Of a stretch of DNA of 26,994 nucleotides, positions 23,622-26,994 are shown piece after piece. The first letter of the stretch is position 1. The number at the start of each line of letters is the position of its first letter. The notes under the pieces are model-generated. The model saw only the letters and a program-made list of their open reading frames with translations. It was not told the DNA's origin and did not search any database. The DNA is from CAJINA01 sp964647585 (GTDB lineage Bacteria > Desulfobacterota > Desulfobacteria > Desulfobacterales > CAJINA01): assembly GCA_964647585.1 (NCBI GenBank), contig CAZYGG010000056.1, forward strand, positions 1 through 26,994, given 5' to 3'. The position numbers and the translations under genes are program-made.

Positions 23622-25799
23622 ATGGGGGCATCCAGTCGCTACGGCAACTATATAAAATTTCTAACCTACCTGGTTACCATCGTCCTGATAAACGTGGTGG
23701 GCATCACCCTGTATGCCCGCATCGACCTTACCGCCAATAAAGCTTACTCCATCTCCGCAGTCAGTAAAAAGGTGGTGGCCACGCTTACGGAACCGCTGAC
23801 CATCAAGGTGTTTTTCACCCGGGACCTTCCGGCTCCCCATAACAACACCGAGCAGTACCTGCGCGATTTGCTCGAGGAATATGCTTTATATGCCGACCGG
23901 CATTTTAACTACAGCTTCTACGACGTGAATCCCGAAAGCGCCGGACCCAATCAGCCGGCCATGGGTAACCGTAAACTGGCCGCTGACTACGGCATCTACC
24001 CGGTCCAGATTCAAATCGTGGAAAACGATGAAATCAAATTCAAGAACGCCTATATGGGGCTGGTCCTGATTCACGGGGATGTCATCGAAAGAATCCCCAC
24101 CCTGACATCCACCGCCGGTCTCGAATACAAGCTGACCACCGCCATCCAGAAACTCAACAACAAGATCAGCGCCCTGCTGGCCCTGAAAGAAAAGGTCAAC
24201 GTAAAGCTTTTTCTTTCCGGTTCGCTCAATGCGGTGGCCCCCTACATGGGGCTTGAGAACCTGGCGAGGCTCCCCCAACAGATTGAATCCGTCGTAAAAA
24301 AACTGAACCACAAAAATTATGACACGCTGCAGTTCGAACATATTGCCCCGGCCTCGGTGACGGAACAAAACAGCCTCAGCCGCCAGTACAATATCCAGGC
24401 CCTGGAGTGGCCGGCCATTACCGATGCCGGCATTGCCGCCGGCCAGGGCATCATCGGGCTGGTGATGGAATACGGTGGGAAAACGACGCAATTGCCGCTG
24501 CTGAACGTCATCAACCTGCCCATCCTGGGAACCCGGTACACCCTGGCAGAAACCGAGCAATTGGAAGAGACTTTAAGTAAAACCCTGGAGTCCCTGATCG
24601 GTGTCAACCAGGACATCGGGCTGCTGGCCAGCCACGGAACCCTGGGGGCCGCCCCGGCGGGCAGGCAGCCGGCCGGCGGCATCAACAGTTTCCGGACAAT
24701 GGTGGCCGAAAATTATTCGATCAAACCGGTCGATCTGAAAAAAGATGCCATCCCGGCCAGCCTGCAGAGCCTGGTCATCGCACGGCCCACGGAACCGTTT
24801 TCCGATTATGATCTGTACCAGATTGACCAGGCCCTCATGCGCGGCACCAATCTGGTGATTTTCATGGATACATTTAAAGAGGAAATGCCGGCCCAGCAGG
24901 GTTTCGGGCTGAATCAGGGGCCAAGCTACACGCCCCTGGATACCGGCCTGGGAAAACTGCTCGCCCATTACGGCATTATCCTTGAAAAGGCCTACGTCCT
25001 GGATGAGAACTGTTACAAACAGCGGGTCTCCCAGGCCATGGGGGGGGGTGAAAGAAACATCTATTTCGCCCCGATCATTAAAAGTCGGCATATCAACCGG
25101 GATCTGGCTTTCATGCAAAACATCAAGGGACTCATCGTGGTAAAGGCCTCACCGGTCACCCTGGATGAAAAACTGACCGGCAAAGCCGGCATGTCCACCC
25201 ATCGCCTGCTGGCATCCTCCGAAAAATCCTGGGAAATGCGTGAAAACATCAACCTGAACCCCATGTTTATCACGCCGCCGGCCGCCGCCAACAGGCAGGG
25301 CAGCCAACCGCTCGCCTGGCTTCTGGAAGGTGAATTTTCAAGCTATTTTGCAGGCCGCCAGATTCCTGTTAAAACCATTGACGCAAAAGCCGATCAGGTA
25401 CCCCCCCCTGCGGATAAAACCACGCAGCCCGACCTTTCCATGATCCAGGGCAAGGGTGAGTTTATCGAAAAAGGCGCCCCGGCCAAAATTTTCATCATGG
25501 CCTCTGCCGAGATGATCAAAGACAATATCCTCGACCCGAACGAAAGCTCCCCCAATGGCTTGTTCGTCCTCAATGTAATTGACGCCCTGAACAATCGGGA
25601 GGATATCGCCGTTATGCGCGCCAAGGTGCAGCAGTACAATCCCCTGGACGACATCCAGGCACCCGTTCGCACGGCGATTAAAATGCTGAACATTGCGGGC
25701 CTGCCCATTCTGGTGACCCTTTTCGGGTTCTTTATCCTGCTGCGACGGCATGCCCGGAAAAAACGGATTCAAATGATGTTTCCGGAAAAGTCGAATTAG
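23622..25799 (+). CDS. GldG-like ABC-associated membrane protein
   Basis: A 725-aa protein of the GldG type (ABC_transp_aux domain). It has one N-terminal membrane helix (FLTYLVTIVLINVVGITLYARIDLTANK) and one C-terminal helix (IAGLPILVTLFGFFILLRRHARKKR), with a large domain between them that should face the periplasm. Early in that domain lies TEPLTIKVFFTRDLPAPHNNTEQYLRDLLEEY, the part that resembles a thioredoxin- or ADP-ribosylation-like module in the family. AAGGAGA precedes the ATG ten bases after the permease stop. It probably couples the ABC transporter to an envelope partner. Function is not established outside gliding bacteria. Confidence 0.9.
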   Translation: MGASSRYGNYIKFLTYLVTIVLINVVGITLYARIDLTANKAYSISAVSKKVVATLTEPLTIKVFFTRDLPAPHNNTEQYLRDLLEEYALYADRHFNYSFYDVNPESAGPNQPAMGNRKLAADYGIYPVQIQIVENDEIKFKNAYMGLVLIHGDVIERIPTLTSTAGLEYKLTTAIQKLNNKISALLALKEKVNVKLFLSGSLNAVAPYMGLENLARLPQQIESVVKKLNHKNYDTLQFEHIAPASVTEQNSLSRQYNIQALEWPAITDAGIAAGQGIIGLVMEYGGKTTQLPLLNVINLPILGTRYTLAETEQLEETLSKTLESLIGVNQDIGLLASHGTLGAAPAGRQPAGGINSFRTMVAENYSIKPVDLKKDAIPASLQSLVIARPTEPFSDYDLYQIDQALMRGTNLVIFMDTFKEEMPAQQGFGLNQGPSYTPLDTGLGKLLAHYGIILEKAYVLDENCYKQRVSQAMGGGERNIYFAPIIKSRHINRDLAFMQNIKGLIVVKASPVTLDEKLTGKAGMSTHRLLASSEKSWEMRENINLNPMFITPPAAANRQGSQPLAWLLEGEFSSYFAGRQIPVKTIDAKADQVPPPADKTTQPDLSMIQGKGEFIEKGAPAKIFIMASAEMIKDNILDPNESSPNGLFVLNVIDALNNREDIAVMRAKVQQYNPLDDIQAPVRTAIKMLNIAGLPILVTLFGFFILLRRHARKKRIQMMFPEKSN

Positions 25800-25830
25800 A
25801 ACTTGATGTTACCTAGGAACTGAAACGTAT

Positions 25831-26784
25831 ATGAGAGCGAAAAAAGAATACCTGATCTTAGCGGTCATTATCATCGCGGCCGGACTGTACCTGGCTTTTC
25901 ATAATAAAAACCAAACGCAATATCAATTACCGCAGCTATCCAAAATTGAGATCGATGCCGTTACGCGCATAGAGATAAAGTCATCGGGGGGAGCCATCGG
26001 CCTGACAAAAAACAATGCCCAGTGGCTGATCGCCCCGCGGGATTACCCGGCTGATGGCGCCAAGGTAAAGAGCATGCTGTTTGCGCTGGAGGATATGGTC
26101 CTCACCGATCTGGTCTCGGAATCAAAAGCCTATGCGCGCTACCAGTTGGACGATGGCCAGAAAATCACGGTAAAGGCCTGGGCCGGCGACAAGGTGGTGC
26201 GCGAATTTGACATTGGCAAAGAGGCCGCGACTTTCCAGCACACCTTCATCCGGCTGCCCGCCAATCCCAATGTGTATCACGCCCGCGGAGATTTCAGACG
26301 TAAGTTTGCGGATAGCGCCACAGACCTGCGTGATCGCGAGGTGCTGGCCTTTGATCCGGATGGCCTGGAAAAAATACGGGTGACCAGCGGTTCGGACACC
26401 CTCGTCATGACCCGCCGCGCCGCAGTGCAGTCGGACCAGGCCGGCGACAAACCCGCTTGGGTGGGACCGGACGGTGAAAGTGTGGATAGCAGCGTCCTGG
26501 ATAGCTTCCTGTCATCTATCAATAATATCAAGTGCGAAAACTACCTTGAAGGCCGGCAAAAAGACGAATTTAAAGGCCCGGTTTTTGAGATTGTCCTGGA
26601 GGGCAAGCAAGCCTTCACCCTTGTGCTTTTTAAAAAGGAAAAAGAAAAAGACACCGTTCTCCCGGCTACATCTTCCTACAACGCCTACCCGTTTACGCTT
26701 TCAAACGACCGGCTGGAGAGCTGGCAGAAAACCTTTGCCAAACTGGCTGGGAAGGAAGAAAAACCAAAAGAAACAAAGGAATAA
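25831..26784 (+). CDS. DUF4340-like lipo- or membrane-anchored protein
   Basis: A 317-aa protein with an N-terminal anchor (YLILAVIIIAAGLYLAFH) and a soluble part that should lie outside the cytoplasm. The layout and repeated units such as IEIKSSGGAIGLTKNNAQWLI, then FALEDMVLTDLVSESKAYARYQLDD, resemble DUF4340 proteins, which are often encoded next to GldG-like genes. No lipobox cysteine follows the helix, so it appears to be an uncleaved anchor. The C-terminus is strongly charged (KEEKPKETKE). The ribosome binding site AGGA is modest. It is the last gene of the four-gene cluster. Confidence 0.82.
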   Translation: MRAKKEYLILAVIIIAAGLYLAFHNKNQTQYQLPQLSKIEIDAVTRIEIKSSGGAIGLTKNNAQWLIAPRDYPADGAKVKSMLFALEDMVLTDLVSESKAYARYQLDDGQKITVKAWAGDKVVREFDIGKEAATFQHTFIRLPANPNVYHARGDFRRKFADSATDLRDREVLAFDPDGLEKIRVTSGSDTLVMTRRAAVQSDQAGDKPAWVGPDGESVDSSVLDSFLSSINNIKCENYLEGRQKDEFKGPVFEIVLEGKQAFTLVLFKKEKEKDTVLPATSSYNAYPFTLSNDRLESWQKTFAKLAGKEEKPKETKE

Positions 26785-26825
26785 AGATCCCCGTGCCTGG
26801 CAAGCTTCTATTTTTCGATTTTCGC

Positions 26826-26854
26826 TTGACATTGTGATCGGAGTCTAATAGATA
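26826..26854 (+). promoter_or_regulatory. Possible promoter of tRNA-Asn
   Basis: TTGACA at 26826-26831, a 17-base spacer and TAGATA at 26849-26854, about 18 bases before the tRNA. The -10 box is weak; TCTAAT at 26844 is a better hexamer but lies too close. Confidence 0.45.
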
Positions 26855-26872
26855 GCATTTTTCTCTGATTGA

Positions 26873-26948
26873 TCCCCAGTAGCTCAGCAGGTAGAGCAAG
26901 TGGCTGTTAACCACTGGGTCCGCGGTTCGAGTCCGTGCTGGGGAGCCA
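26873..26948 (+). tRNA. tRNA-Asn (anticodon GTT)
   Basis: A full cloverleaf of 76 bases. The acceptor stem TCCCCAG pairs with CTGGGGA; the D stem is GCTC/GAGC. The anticodon stem AGTGG/CCACT encloses CTGTTAA, with GTT at 26906-26908. The T arm GG-TTCGAGT-CC is standard, with one G-U pair in the stem. The discriminator G and CCA end (26946-26948) are encoded. No truncated copy of its 3' end is seen nearby, so no integration site is implied. Confidence 0.97.
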
Positions 26949-26956
26949 AACATAAC

Positions 26957-26989
26957 AAGGGGTTAGCCTGATAGGGCTGACCCCTTTTT
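26957..26989 (+). terminator. Intrinsic terminator after tRNA-Asn
   Basis: AAGGGGTTAGCC pairs with GGCTGACCCCTT over 12 positions, with one T-G pair, around a six-base loop, and ends in a T-run. It starts nine bases after the tRNA CCA, as expected for a single-tRNA transcript. Confidence 0.9.
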
Positions 26990-26994
26990 AATTG

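Noticed and set aside
26873..26948. tRNA-Asn as an integration site for a mobile element
   Set aside because: No integrase gene and no repeat of the tRNA 3' end are visible in this window.
1..26994. CRISPR array or transposase gene
   Set aside because: No regularly spaced direct repeats and no transposase-like frame were found; the repeats present are palindromic and dispersed.

Overview
The window looks like chromosomal DNA of a selenocysteine-using anaerobe of the Desulfobacterota (Deltaproteobacteria), most probably a Desulfobacterales-type sulfate reducer. This placement is an inference. It rests on a selD gene that itself carries an in-frame UGA, on the mix of housekeeping and conserved-hypothetical genes, and on the abundance of long palindromic intergenic repeats. 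No phage, plasmid, IS transposase or CRISPR array is visible.

Layout. 1-246: an AT-rich imperfect palindrome. 247-2688 (-): priA. 3170-5309 (+): upp and a uracil permease, a uracil salvage pair. 5418-6698 (-): citrate synthase, with a hairpin terminator shared with the permease end. 6903-7044: a long palindromic repeat whose second copy lies at 19534-19676. 7180-7977 (+): an unrecognised 265-aa protein. 8383-12280 (+): a CBS-domain protein, an SLC13-type anion permease, a beta-carbonic anhydrase and selD. 12301-13266 (-): a Ca2+/Na+ antiporter convergent with selD; one 28-bp perfect palindrome covers both stop codons. 13537-14367 (+): a receiver-PAS protein with an apparent -1 frameshift before its C-terminal coiled coil. 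14687-15556 (+): a radical SAM protein. 15782-17800 (+): transketolase. 18068-18352 (-): an IHF-alpha-like protein, divergent from rarD (18527-19429, +). 19675-20590 (-): a YhbY-type RNA-binding protein and a C_GCAxxG_C_C protein. 20729-20872 (-): a remnant of a rhodanese gene. 21036-21429 (+): a consensus promoter, a long leader and a small unknown ORF. 21620-26784 (+): an FmdB-type protein followed by a four-gene cluster of ABC ATPase, permease, GldG-like and DUF4340-like proteins. 26873-26948 (+): tRNA-Asn with its own terminator.

How the genes may work together. upp and the permease handle uracil uptake and conversion to UMP. The CBS protein, permease and carbonic anhydrase share strand and close order, which suggests a regulated anion or inorganic-carbon module; this is inference. 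The ABC-GldG-DUF4340 cluster has near-zero spacing and should form one envelope complex of unknown substrate.

The most unusual signals are the selenocysteine codon with a SECIS-like hairpin in selD, the two-copy repeat whose arms show compensatory base changes, and the frameshift in the receiver-PAS gene. I see no clear multi-gene system of an entirely new kind; most of the window is core chromosome.
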